Of a stretch of DNA of 16,253 nt, positions 7,331-14,171 are shown one piece after another. Source of the DNA: Flavobacterium sp. (GTDB lineage: Bacteria > Bacteroidota > Bacteroidia > Flavobacteriales > Flavobacteriaceae); the NCBI GenBank assembly GCA_005792865.1, contig SXQR01000055.1:1-16253 (forward strand), read 5' to 3'. The position numbers and the translations under genes were made by a program. The notes beneath the pieces are model-generated. The model had not been told where the DNA came from, searched no databases, and saw nothing but the letters and a program-made list of their open reading frames with translations. The stretch's first letter is position 1. Every line of letters begins with the position of its first letter.

Positions 7331-9787
7331 TTAATCCTCGTTTTGTTCGTTGTTGAAAAAATGCTCGAGGGCGACCAGATCGGGAATATTGACGTTTCGC
7401 GCCTTGCTGCCTTCAAAAGGGCCCACGATTCCCGCGGCTTCGAGCTGGTCGATCAGCCTGCCGGCGCGGTTGTAACCCAATTTCAGCTTGCGTTGCAATA
7501 AGGAAGCCGAACCCTGTTGTGCCGAGACAATGACTTCGGCGGCCTCGCGAAAGAGTGAATCCCTCTCCGAAATGTCGATATCAAGATTGATGCCACTGTC
7601 CTCCCCAACGAACTCGGGAAGCAGGTAAGCATTGGGGTAAGCTTTTTGTGAGCCGATGAATTCGGTGATCTTTTCAACTTCGGGCGTATCGACAAAGGCG
7701 CACTGAACGCGGATCACATCATTGCCATTGGTGTATAATAAGTCACCGCGCCCGATGAGCTGATCGGCACCCTGCGTATCGAGAATGGTGCGCGAGTCGA
7801 TTTTGGAGGTGACCCTGAAGGCGATCCGTGCGGGGAAATTCGCTTTGATGATGCCCGTGATCACATTTACCGACGGCCGCTGCGTCGCGATGATCAGGTG
7901 GATCCCGATGGCACGGGCCAGCTGGGCCAGGCGGGCGATCGGCGTTTCGACCTCCTTCCCGGCGGTCATGATCAGGTCGGCAAATTCATCGACAACCAAA
8001 ACGATGTACGGCAGGAACTGGTGCCCGTTCTCGGGATTGAGCTTGCGCGCCTTGAACTTCTCGTTGTATTCCTTGATGTTGCGCACCATTGCATCTTTCA
8101 GGAGCGAATAGCGGTTGTCCATCTCGATGCAGAGCGAATTCAACGTATTGATAACCTTGGTGTTATCGGTAATGATCGCATCCTCCACATCAGGCAGTTT
8201 GGCCAGGTAGTGGCGTTCGATCTTGTTGAAAAGCGTAAGCTCGACCTTTTTGGGATCGACCAGGACAAACTTGACCTCGGCCGGGTGCCGTTTGTACAAA
8301 AGCGAGGTCAGGACCGCGTTGAGCCCGACCGATTTTCCCTGGCCGGTGGCGCCCGCCATCAAAAGGTGTGGCATCTTGGCCAAATCCACGACAAAGGTTT
8401 CGTTGCTGATGGTTTTCCCAAGGGCGATGGGGAGTTCCATCTCGGCTTCCTGGAAACGCGCCGACCCGATGACGCTCTTCATCGAGACCATCGTGGGGTT
8501 TTTGTTAGGCACTTCGATACCGATGGTGCCTTTGCCCGGGATCGGGGCGATGATGCGGATTCCAAGGGCCGAAAGTGAAAGTGCGATGTCGTCCTCCAGG
8601 CTCTTGATCTTCGAGATGCGGATGCCGGCCTCGGGCACGATCTCATAAAGGGTTACCGAAGGCCCGACCGTCGCCTTGATCTGCGCGATCTCGATCTTGT
8701 AATTGCGCAGCGTCTCGACGATCTTGTTCTTGTTCTCCTCAAGTTCCTCCTGGTTGATCGTGATGCCGCCGCCGGAATAGTCCTTCAACAGGTCCAGGGT
8801 AGGGAATTTGTAGTTTGACAGCTCCAGCGTGGGATCGAACAGCCCGAAATCAGCTACCAGGCGCGCTGCGACATTCTCGTCAACGACCTCTTCCTCGGGC
8901 GCCTTCTCGATCACGAAGGTCTCGTCGGATGTGGGGATGATCTCGGGGGCGGAAGCCGGATCCCTGCGGATGTTTTCAACTGCGGGTTCGGGACGGACCT
9001 TTAGCACGGGTTCCGATGCGTGGCCGATGGTGGGTTTCAGCGCCTCCCGGTCAATCTCGAACTGTGGCGCCATTTCGGTCCTGAGCACGGGCTCCGGAAT
9101 GTCTTCCCCTTCCTCCACGGCAAATTCCTCGAGGTTATAGGTTGGTTCGTTGACCGTGATGGGAGCGGCCGCCTGCGTGAGGTCGGCGTCTATTTCCTTG
9201 CGCGTTCTCTCAAAGAAAGATTTTATGGCGTCAGGCGAGAGCTTGATCTTGAAAATCAGGTAAACAACGATTCCGAAAACCAGTACGAGCAACGTTCCGC
9301 TCTTGCCGATGTAATCCTGCAGGAACAGGTTCATCTCATACCCGATGACACCGCCGAGTTCGGGAAGAGAATCGGCGAAGAAGCCAAACAGCACCGAGGC
9401 GATGATCACGACAAATAGGTCCCAGAACCAAATGTTCTTCAATTTTTTGAGCGAAATGTCAAGTACGAGAAACGCGCCCGTGAGGAAGAACAATTTGACA
9501 AAGATGAACGACGCCGCACCGAATCCGCGGTAAATGAAGAAATCCGCGAGCCAGGCGCCCGTTTTTCCCAGCCAGTTAAGGGTGACCTCATTGCGGTCCG
9601 TGACGGCCGAAACCGCGCTCTGGTCCTGTTGCCCGTAAATGAAGAACGATACAAAAGCCAACAACAGCGCGATGGAGACCAGGACAAGCAATGCGCCCGC
9701 AACCACCTTGTGCTGCCTGGTAATTTTGAGCGATTTTTTTACGGATGGGCCCGAAGCTTCAGTACCCGTTTTGACCGTTTTTGCCAT
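7331..9787 (-). CDS. ftsK: DNA translocase FtsK
   Basis: An 818-residue septal DNA pump that clears and aligns chromosome termini during division. The N-terminus (about 25-185) has four membrane segments anchoring it at the septum. A fairly short acidic linker follows (about 200-330). The motor domain has Walker A GATGQGKSV (from G479, with K485) and Walker B VVDEFADL (D600, E601), plus the family segment IATQRPSVNVITGIIKANFP. The C-terminus (about 750-815) is the winged-helix gamma domain (LLQRKLKLGYNRAGRLIDQL, then GPFEGSKAR), which reads polar orienting sequences and contacts XerD. Length and domains fit an intact gene. The ATG at 9787 gives a short basic cytoplasmic tail before the first helix. 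It lies 43 bp after dgkA and 1 bp before lolA. Confidence 0.96.
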   Translation of the reverse strand: MAKTVKTGTEASGPSVKKSLKITRQHKVVAGALLVLVSIALLLAFVSFFIYGQQDQSAVSAVTDRNEVTLNWLGKTGAWLADFFIYRGFGAASFIFVKLFFLTGAFLVLDISLKKLKNIWFWDLFVVIIASVLFGFFADSLPELGGVIGYEMNLFLQDYIGKSGTLLVLVFGIVVYLIFKIKLSPDAIKSFFERTRKEIDADLTQAAAPITVNEPTYNLEEFAVEEGEDIPEPVLRTEMAPQFEIDREALKPTIGHASEPVLKVRPEPAVENIRRDPASAPEIIPTSDETFVIEKAPEEEVVDENVAARLVADFGLFDPTLELSNYKFPTLDLLKDYSGGGITINQEELEENKNKIVETLRNYKIEIAQIKATVGPSVTLYEIVPEAGIRISKIKSLEDDIALSLSALGIRIIAPIPGKGTIGIEVPNKNPTMVSMKSVIGSARFQEAEMELPIALGKTISNETFVVDLAKMPHLLMAGATGQGKSVGLNAVLTSLLYKRHPAEVKFVLVDPKKVELTLFNKIERHYLAKLPDVEDAIITDNTKVINTLNSLCIEMDNRYSLLKDAMVRNIKEYNEKFKARKLNPENGHQFLPYIVLVVDEFADLIMTAGKEVETPIARLAQLARAIGIHLIIATQRPSVNVITGIIKANFPARIAFRVTSKIDSRTILDTQGADQLIGRGDLLYTNGNDVIRVQCAFVDTPEVEKITEFIGSQKAYPNAYLLPEFVGEDSGINLDIDISERDSLFREAAEVIVSAQQGSASLLQRKLKLGYNRAGRLIDQLEAAGIVGPFEGSKARNVNIPDLVALEHFFNNEQNED

Positions 9788-9830
9788 GCGTCGCGGTTGA
9801 GGCTATAAAAATAGGTAAATTATGATTTTA

Positions 9831-10205
9831 TCAAATAAACTTCGGGACATATATCAACAATCCCACGGCAATGGCCGCAAGGGCCGCCAGGAATACCGCG
9901 CCCGCCGAAATATCCTTGATGAAACCGATCTTCTCGTGATATCCGGGATGCACGAAATCCGCGATTTTCTCGATGGCCGTGTTCAGGCTCTCGATCCCGA
10001 TCACCAGGCCGGTCGCGAGGATCTGCAGCATCCATTCGGTGCGGGAAATGTCAAAGAGGAATCCGGCGGCGATCATCACCAGCGCAATGCACGACTGCAC
10101 CATGACGCTGTGCTCGGTCGTGACGAGCTTTACCGCACCGCGCCAGGCGAAGACCAGGCTGCGTAGCCGGCCGCTTACAAAACGTCTGTCGCGCTCGAAT
10201 TCCAT
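9831..10205 (-). CDS. dgkA: DgkA-type diacylglycerol/undecaprenol kinase
   Basis: A 124-residue integral membrane lipid kinase. The signature IESLNTAIEKIADF (71-84) carries the catalytic and metal-binding acids (E72, N75, E79), with E31 in the first amphipathic helix and D98 in KIGFIKDISAGAV. Three membrane segments follow the usual order (about 34-51, 60-78, 100-119). Enzymes of this small family phosphorylate diacylglycerol (proteobacterial type) or undecaprenol (Gram-positive type); the substrate cannot be told from sequence. Either activity recycles envelope lipid by-products, which suits the ftsK-lolA-lptF/G neighbours. Its ATG shares one base with the tpx stop (TAATG), so translation is probably coupled. 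Confidence 0.92.
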   Translation of the reverse strand: MEFERDRRFVSGRLRSLVFAWRGAVKLVTTEHSVMVQSCIALVMIAAGFLFDISRTEWMLQILATGLVIGIESLNTAIEKIADFVHPGYHEKIGFIKDISAGAVFLAALAAIAVGLLIYVPKFI

Positions 10206-10705
10206 TACAGGGCCGCGGAGATCGCCGCGTCGTAATTGGGTTCAAGCGAAATGTTGGGCACGAGTTCGCTGTAAAGTACATTGCGTTCAGGACCGATGAC
10301 CACTACCGCCCGGGCATGAAGTCCCTCGAATAGTCCTTCCTGCATCTCCAGCCCGTAGGTCTTTCCGAAACTACCGTCGCGAAAATCCGAAAGTGTCACG
10401 ACGTTGTCAATACCCTCGGCGCCGCAAAAACGCTTTTGGGCAAACGGCAGGTCGCGGGAAACGCAAATGACCGTGACACCCGGCAGCGAGGCCGCGCGTT
10501 GGTTGAACTTGCGTACCGATGTCGCGCAGGTGGAGGTATCGATGCTGGGAAAAATATTCAGGATCACGGTCTTTCCCGAAAAGTCCGAAAGGCTCAGGGT
10601 CTTAAGGTCGGTGCCGACAAGGGCAAAATCCGGGGCTTGCTGTCCCTGTTGGACAAAAGCGCCCGTGAGGGTTATGGTGTTTTCGCCGAGGAGCGTGGTG
10701 TTCAT
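10205..10705 (-). CDS. tpx: Thiol peroxidase (Tpx, atypical 2-Cys peroxiredoxin)
   Basis: A 166-residue atypical 2-Cys peroxiredoxin that reduces hydrogen peroxide and organic peroxides with electrons from thioredoxin. The peroxidatic cysteine is C60 in PSIDTSTCATSVRKFN, the resolving cysteine is C94 in RDLPFAQKRFC, and R132 in LHARAV matches the active-site arginine; these align one residue short of E. coli C61, C95 and R133. The ATG at 10705 starts MNTTLLGENTITLTG, the family's usual N-terminus. An upstream in-frame ATG at 10723 is rejected because it overlaps the putative promoter box and adds only six residues. It is the first gene of the minus-strand operon. A thioredoxin lies nearby in a separate cluster at 11379-11693. 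Confidence 0.94.
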   Translation of the reverse strand: MNTTLLGENTITLTGAFVQQGQQAPDFALVGTDLKTLSLSDFSGKTVILNIFPSIDTSTCATSVRKFNQRAASLPGVTVICVSRDLPFAQKRFCGAEGIDNVVTLSDFRDGSFGKTYGLEMQEGLFEGLHARAVVVIGPERNVLYSELVPNISLEPNYDAAISAAL

Positions 10706-10720
10706 GTTTATTTTTGACGG

Positions 10721-10728
10721 CAAAAATA
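10721..10728 (-). promoter_or_regulatory. Putative -7 promoter box upstream of tpx
   Basis: On the minus strand this reads TATTTTTG, a full match to the Bacteroidota -7 consensus TAnnTTTG. It lies 15 nt before the tpx ATG, giving a very short leader. No TTG -33 element is present at 17-23 nt upstream, so it is a weaker candidate than the peroxiredoxin promoter. If real, it drives the whole tpx-to-ribB run. Confidence 0.45.
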
Positions 10729-10771
10729 CAATAATTGGGGTGCCTACTTTTTTTCTGGGAATAAAAATGTC

Positions 10772-10800
10772 AAAAAATGGCCGCGCGGCGGCAGAGCCAT
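10772..10800 (-). terminator. GC-rich hairpin with T-tract on the minus strand
   Basis: Plus-strand bases aaaaaatggc and gccat (10772-10781 and 10796-10800) flank the palindromic core gccgcgcggc. Read on the minus strand this is a GC-rich stem followed by six T residues, the form of an intrinsic terminator. It shares aaaaatggccgc and gcag..gccat with the hairpin at 11075-11105. There is no solid gene immediately upstream of it, so it would end transcription of the element at 10840-11015 or read-through from the thioredoxin cluster. Confidence 0.4.
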
Positions 10801-10839
10801 GCTAAAAACCTAAACAGTGCCGCTTAAAAAATTTTTAAA

Positions 10840-11015
10840 CCCGCCCGGCCGGCGCCAGTGCTCCTGATCCACCGTACACCCATAATGGACCATGCATCGC
10901 GTGAGCGGTCGAGGCGCTATCCTTTTGTGAGGTACGAACAAAAGATTTAGCCGACCCGAGGCGAAGCCGAACGGTGCGAAGCTAACCGCGACGGCGCCCC
11001 GGCTTCCCAAAACCA
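10840..11015 (-). repeat. Structured intergenic repeat-like or non-coding element
   Basis: A GC-rich block between A/T-rich flanks that holds no convincing gene. It contains two adjacent stem-loops: cttttgt/acaaaag (10922-10928 and 10938-10944) and ttagc/gctaa (10947-10951 and 10981-10985). Read on the minus strand, two frames stay open: a GTG-initiated one of 68 codons (11016-10810) and another containing SFVRTSQKDS and AMHGPLWVYGGSG. From memory, such peptides recur as short hypothetical proteins in flavobacterial genomes; I cannot check this, but several open frames over one conserved stretch point to a dispersed repeat or RNA, not a protein. A hairpin with a T-tract follows at 10772-10800. 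This block makes up most of the 416-bp gap between tpx and the DUF6952 gene. Confidence 0.4.
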
Positions 11016-11016
11016 C

Positions 11017-11040
11017 AATTTATAATTTATAATTTATAAT
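11017..11040. repeat. 7-bp tandem repeat (aatttat, about 3.4 copies)
   Basis: Three perfect copies of aatttat plus aat form an A/T-only stretch next to the GC-rich element at 10840-11015. The unit length is the same as in the two repeats at 14997-15010 and 15047-15088. It might also act as an AT-rich upstream region for minus-strand transcription, although no TAnnTTTG box is present. Confidence 0.75.
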
Positions 11041-11074
11041 AGAAGAAGCGCCGGCACGCCCAATCCCGCAAAAT

Positions 11075-11105
11075 AAAAATGGCCGCCCGAGAGCAGCCAT
11101 TTTTT
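11075..11105 (-). terminator. Intrinsic terminator after the peroxiredoxin-thioredoxin-DUF6952 cluster
   Basis: A perfect 9-bp stem, aaaaatggc (11075-11083) with gccattttt (11096-11104), and a 12-nt loop. On the minus strand it is followed by a T-rich tract. It starts 17 bases beyond the DUF6952 stop codon, the expected place for the terminator of that operon. The plus strand also has a T-run, so it could work both ways. Confidence 0.7.
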
Positions 11106-11121
11106 ACCAAAACAGAATAAA

Positions 11122-11379
11122 TTACTTGTCAATCGAACCCATTACGCGCTGCATGAAAGCGTTGAGCGCATCCTTGCGTTGCATGCCCCCGCGCTCGAGT
11201 TTGTGCACTTCGAGGGCTCCGTACATGTTGGAGATGAGTTCGCCGATCACGTCGAGTTCCTCATCCTTGAGCGACGGGACCTCGGTGAGCGATTCCAGGA
11301 CCTCGATGGCCTCCACGAGGTAATCGCCGTCATTGTCCTCGATGAACTGGGCCAGGTGCTTGATCACGGGAAGCTTCAT
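11122..11379 (-). CDS. DUF6952-family small protein
   Basis: An 85-residue protein beginning MKLPVIKHLAQFIEDNDGDY and ending VMGSIDK. I recognise it as the flavobacterial family DUF6952, of unknown function. It is acidic and predicted mostly helical, with no cysteine, signal peptide or membrane segment, so it should be cytosolic. The most family-like stretch is the middle (LTEVPSLKDEELDVIGEL, about 31-48). Its ATG shares one base with the thioredoxin stop (TGATG), implying translational coupling. The conserved position after a peroxiredoxin and a thioredoxin suggests a role in thiol or peroxide metabolism, perhaps as a partner of the thioredoxin, but no function can be read from the sequence. 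A terminator follows it. Confidence 0.85.
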   Translation of the reverse strand: MKLPVIKHLAQFIEDNDGDYLVEAIEVLESLTEVPSLKDEELDVIGELISNMYGALEVHKLERGGMQRKDALNAFMQRVMGSIDK

Positions 11380-11693
11380 CAGTTGGCCGAAATTTGCGAT
11401 ACGAGTTCACCCAGAACCTCGGCCTTGTTGGTCTGCGTCTGGTCTTTGAGGGATCCGTCCACGAAAACCGCGAAGGTAGGCAGGTTGCTCACGTTGGCAA
11501 GCCCGCGTGACTGCGGCGCCTTTTCGGCATCGACAATCACAAAAGGGACATGTTCATTTTCCTGTGCCAATTTCCTGAACTTGGGCTTCATGATGCGGCA
11601 GTTCCCGCACCACGACGCCGAATATTGCACGACAACCTTTGGATTGGCCGCGATGATGTCGGCTAGGGTATCGTCATTGAGCTCTATTAGCAT
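11379..11693 (-). CDS. Thioredoxin-family protein with WCGNC active site
   Basis: A 104-residue single-domain thioredoxin fold. The redox motif is WCGNC (W28 to C32; cysteines C29 and C32), with asparagine in place of the proline of classical WCGPC. The cis-proline loop (LPTF, P72) and the conserved KPKF after the motif are kept. There is no signal peptide, so it is cytosolic. It lies 33 bp after the peroxiredoxin gene and overlaps the DUF6952 gene by one base. It probably acts as a dedicated reductant for that peroxiredoxin, though a more oxidising or partner-specific role is possible given the altered motif. A weak promoter-like sequence precedes it. Confidence 0.93.
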   Translation of the reverse strand: MLIELNDDTLADIIAANPKVVVQYSASWCGNCRIMKPKFRKLAQENEHVPFVIVDAEKAPQSRGLANVSNLPTFAVFVDGSLKDQTQTNKAEVLGELVSQISAN

Positions 11694-11706
11694 ATTTGCG
11701 ATAATT

Positions 11707-11738
11707 GAAAATTAAATGATCCGAAGTTAATTGCTCAA
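11707..11738 (-). promoter_or_regulatory. Weak internal promoter candidate before the thioredoxin gene
   Basis: On the minus strand, TTG (11738-11736), a 21-nt spacer and TAATTTTC (11714-11707) resemble the Bacteroidota TTG/TAnnTTTG pattern with the last G changed. It partly overlaps the end of the peroxiredoxin gene and could give extra thioredoxin and DUF6952 expression. The mismatch makes this tentative. Confidence 0.25.
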
Positions 11739-12362
11739 ATAAGAAGCGACACCGGCGCGGGTGGCGAGCATGGCCTCTTTTCCGGTTTCCCAGTTGGCGG
11801 GGCAAACCTCACCTTTTTGCTGGACGTGCGTATAGGCATCGATCAGTCGAAGGTATTCGGCGACGTTGCGGCCCAATGGCATGTCGTTGACGCTCTCGTG
11901 GAAGATCTTTCCGGTTTCGTCAACCAGGTAGGTGGCCCGGTAGGTGACGTTGGAGCCCGTTACGATCATCGTGTCGAGATCCTCGTTGTATTGGGTCGAT
12001 TCGATGTCGAGGATGCCCAGAACATTGGCGAGGTTGCGGTTGGTATCGGCCAGGATCGGATAGGTTACGCCTTCGATCCCGCCGTTGTCCTTTGGCGTGT
12101 TGAGCCAGGCAAAGTGCACTTCATTGGTGTCGCAGGAAGCGCCGATGACCATCGTATTGCGCGCCGCAAATTCACCCAGCGCTTCCTGGAAGGCGTGCAG
12201 TTCGGTTGGGCAAACAAAGGTGAAATCCTTTGGATACCAAAACAGCAGTACCTTTTTGTTGTTGTTAACGGCCTCCGCGAAGATGTTTATTTTAAGGTTG
12301 TCGCCCATTTCTGAAATGGCGTCCACGGTGATGTTTGGGAATTTTTTTCCAACTAATGACAT
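11727..12362 (-). CDS. Peroxiredoxin, typical 2-Cys (AhpC/Prx1 type)
   Basis: A 211-residue typical 2-Cys peroxiredoxin that reduces peroxides, shuttling oxidation to a thioredoxin- or AhpF-type donor. The peroxidatic cysteine is C51 in KDFTFVCPTEL and the resolving cysteine is C187 in GEVCPANW near the C-terminus, as expected for dimers that form inter-subunit disulfides. A GGxxG-like loop (GGIEG) and a C-terminal helix are present, a layout often linked to sensitivity to over-oxidation. There is no signal peptide. It heads a three-gene cluster with the WCGNC thioredoxin and the DUF6952 gene, so the thioredoxin is the obvious electron donor. The cluster is driven by the strong promoter at 12389-12418 and is divergent from the permease gene. 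A subfamily name (AhpC or another Prx) is not assigned because no AhpF is nearby. Confidence 0.95.
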   Translation of the reverse strand: MSLVGKKFPNITVDAISEMGDNLKINIFAEAVNNNKKVLLFWYPKDFTFVCPTELHAFQEALGEFAARNTMVIGASCDTNEVHFAWLNTPKDNGGIEGVTYPILADTNRNLANVLGILDIESTQYNEDLDTMIVTGSNVTYRATYLVDETGKIFHESVNDMPLGRNVAEYLRLIDAYTHVQQKGEVCPANWETGKEAMLATRAGVASYLSN

Positions 12363-12388
12363 GTCTTTTTGTTTAAAAGTTTCGGCTG

Positions 12389-12418
12389 CAAAATTAACCC
12401 TTAACCGCGCTCGATCAA
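12389..12418 (-). promoter_or_regulatory. Bacteroidota-type promoter of the peroxiredoxin gene
   Basis: The minus strand has TTG (12418-12416), a 19-nt spacer and TAATTTTG (12396-12389). Both elements and the spacing match the Bacteroidota sigma-70-type promoter (TTG, 19-nt spacer, TAnnTTTG). The box ends 26 nt before the ATG at 12362, giving a leader of about 20 nt. This is the best promoter in the window. Confidence 0.75.
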
Positions 12419-12472
12419 CTATTGCGGATTGTAAATTTTTATCTGCGGATAAGCTTCGGCTATCTTAATTTA

Positions 12473-12480
12473 TATATTTG
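12473..12480 (+). promoter_or_regulatory. Putative -7 promoter box of the permease gene
   Basis: TATATTTG matches TAnnTTTG and ends 17 nt before the ATG at 12498. No TTG lies 17-23 nt upstream, so the -33 element is poor. The divergent peroxiredoxin promoter is 55-85 bp away, and the two share the 135-bp region 12363-12497. Confidence 0.5.
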
Positions 12481-12497
12481 CCCGCAAACACACCAAG

Positions 12498-14171
12498 ATG
12501 AACCTGAGATCGCTTTTCCGGCGCAAGTCGGCCACCGTAACAGTCAAGCAGGGCGGGGACCTGGAACACTTTGAAGACCTTCACCGCGTCCTGGGCGTGC
12601 GCGATCTTACCTTCTTCGGGATTGCGGCCATCATTGGCGGCGGTACCTTTAGCGCGATCGGGAATGCGTGCTTTTCAGGCGGCCCGGGCGTAACCCTTCT
12701 TTACGTCATCTGCGCCATCGCCTGTGGTTTCACGGCCATGTGCTACGCCGAATTCGCCTCGCGTGTCCCGGTTTCGGGCAGCGCTTACACGTATGCCTAC
12801 GTCTCATTCGGTGAACTCTTCGCCTGGATCATCGGCTGGGCGCTGATCATGGAGTATTCCATCGGCAACATTTACATCGCTTTTTCCTGGAGCGGATATT
12901 TTACCAACCTGCTCGAAGGTTTCGGCATCCACCTGCCCGAATGGCTCACCATCAACTACCAGTCGGCACACGCGGCCTCACTGGAAGGCAAGGCAGGCGA
13001 AGGGCTTGCCGCCTGGATGAATGCGCCGGTGCTGGGTGGGCTGCGGATCATTTTTGACCTTCCCGCAGTCGTGATCAACCTGCTAATCACCTATCTGGTG
13101 TACCGCGGCACCCGCGAGTCGAAGAATTTCAGCAATGCGATGGTGGTCACCAAGCTCGCGATCATCGTGCTCGTGATCATCGTCGGGGCGTTCTATATCG
13201 ACATCGATAACTGGACGCCCTTCATGCCCAATGGTTTTGGCGGGGTGATGGCAGGTGTTTCGGCCGTGTTCTTCGCCTATATCGGATTCGACGCGGTTTC
13301 AACGCTGGCCGAGGAAAGCCGCAACCCGCAACGCGACCTTCCGCGCGGCATGATCTACTCGCTCGTGATCTGCACCGTCGTCTACATCATCCTGGCCCTC
13401 GTATTGACTGGAATGGTCCCCTATGACAAACTGGGGGTCAGCGATCCTTTGGCCGAGATCTTCGCGCTCAAAGGTGTGAAGTGGATGCTGTTCATCGTGT
13501 CGATTGCAGCCGTGGTGGCCATGACAAGCGTGCTCTTGGTATTTCAGATGGGGCAGCCGCGCATCTGGATGACCATGAGCCGGGACGGCCTGATGCCCAA
13601 GAAATTTTCGGAAATCCACCCCAAATACAAGACGCCCGGTTTTGCAACGATCATTACGGGCCTTGTCGTGGGATTGCCCATTTTCTTTACCGATGAAAAT
13701 TTCGTGCTCGACTTTACCAGCATCGGGACCCTGTTCGCGTTTGTCCTGGTTTGCGGCGGCGTATTGCTGCTTTCCCCGCAAAGCCCGGAAGAACTTGCCG
13801 AGCGCCAGACGCGCGGAAAATTCAGGATCCCCTACATCAATTCAAAACTCGTATTTCCCATCATCACCGTGGTTGGGACCGTCCTGGTCCAGGGGCTTTT
13901 CCCGGGTTACTTTGCGGGTGTCTTCGATCTTTCGACCGAAACCGGAAGCATCCCGATGATCCTTTTTCTCTTTCTTTGTGTGGTCATGTCGGTCGTGGCA
14001 TTCATCAAGAACCTCTCGCTAATCCCCTTGCTGGGACTTGTCTCGTGCTGTTACCTGCTTACGGGTATGGCGGTCTCAAACTGGAAGTGGTTCGGCGTGT
14101 GGCTCGTGATCGGTCTTGTGATCTACTTTATGTACGGTTTCCGCAAGAGCAGGCTGGCGAAACCAAATTGA
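12498..14171 (+). CDS. APC-superfamily amino acid permease (CAT-like)
   Basis: A 557-residue inner-membrane transporter with 12 or more hydrophobic segments. The first helix contains FFGIAAIIGGGTFSAIG (39-55), corresponding to the substrate- and ion-binding GxG loop of APC transporters. The central signature VFFAYIGFDAVSTLAEESRN and a following NPQRDLPRGM match the cationic amino acid transporter (CAT/YfnA) subgroup. It should import amino acids by proton symport or exchange; the substrate cannot be predicted. The cytoplasmic N-terminus is basic (about 1-35). The ATG at 12498 is supported by the promoter box just upstream. It appears to be a single-gene unit, with its stop directly abutting that of the LRR gene on the other strand. 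There is no obvious terminator between them. Confidence 0.93.
   Translation: MNLRSLFRRKSATVTVKQGGDLEHFEDLHRVLGVRDLTFFGIAAIIGGGTFSAIGNACFSGGPGVTLLYVICAIACGFTAMCYAEFASRVPVSGSAYTYAYVSFGELFAWIIGWALIMEYSIGNIYIAFSWSGYFTNLLEGFGIHLPEWLTINYQSAHAASLEGKAGEGLAAWMNAPVLGGLRIIFDLPAVVINLLITYLVYRGTRESKNFSNAMVVTKLAIIVLVIIVGAFYIDIDNWTPFMPNGFGGVMAGVSAVFFAYIGFDAVSTLAEESRNPQRDLPRGMIYSLVICTVVYIILALVLTGMVPYDKLGVSDPLAEIFALKGVKWMLFIVSIAAVVAMTSVLLVFQMGQPRIWMTMSRDGLMPKKFSEIHPKYKTPGFATIITGLVVGLPIFFTDENFVLDFTSIGTLFAFVLVCGGVLLLSPQSPEELAERQTRGKFRIPYINSKLVFPIITVVGTVLVQGLFPGYFAGVFDLSTETGSIPMILFLFLCVVMSVVAFIKNLSLIPLLGLVSCCYLLTGMAVSNWKWFGVWLVIGLVIYFMYGFRKSRLAKPN

Noticed and set aside
7330..7416. Upstream ATG at 7416 as the lolA start
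   Set aside because: It would bury the signal peptide behind 29 polar residues and overlap ftsK by 86 bases.
10706..10723. Upstream ATG at 10723 as the tpx start
   Set aside because: It overlaps the TATTTTTG box and precedes the usual family N-terminus by six residues.
10810..11016. A 68-codon minus-strand frame as a protein gene
   Set aside because: It starts with GTG, lacks a promoter box, is arginine- and glycine-rich, and another frame over the same bases is also open. A structured repeat or RNA explains it better.
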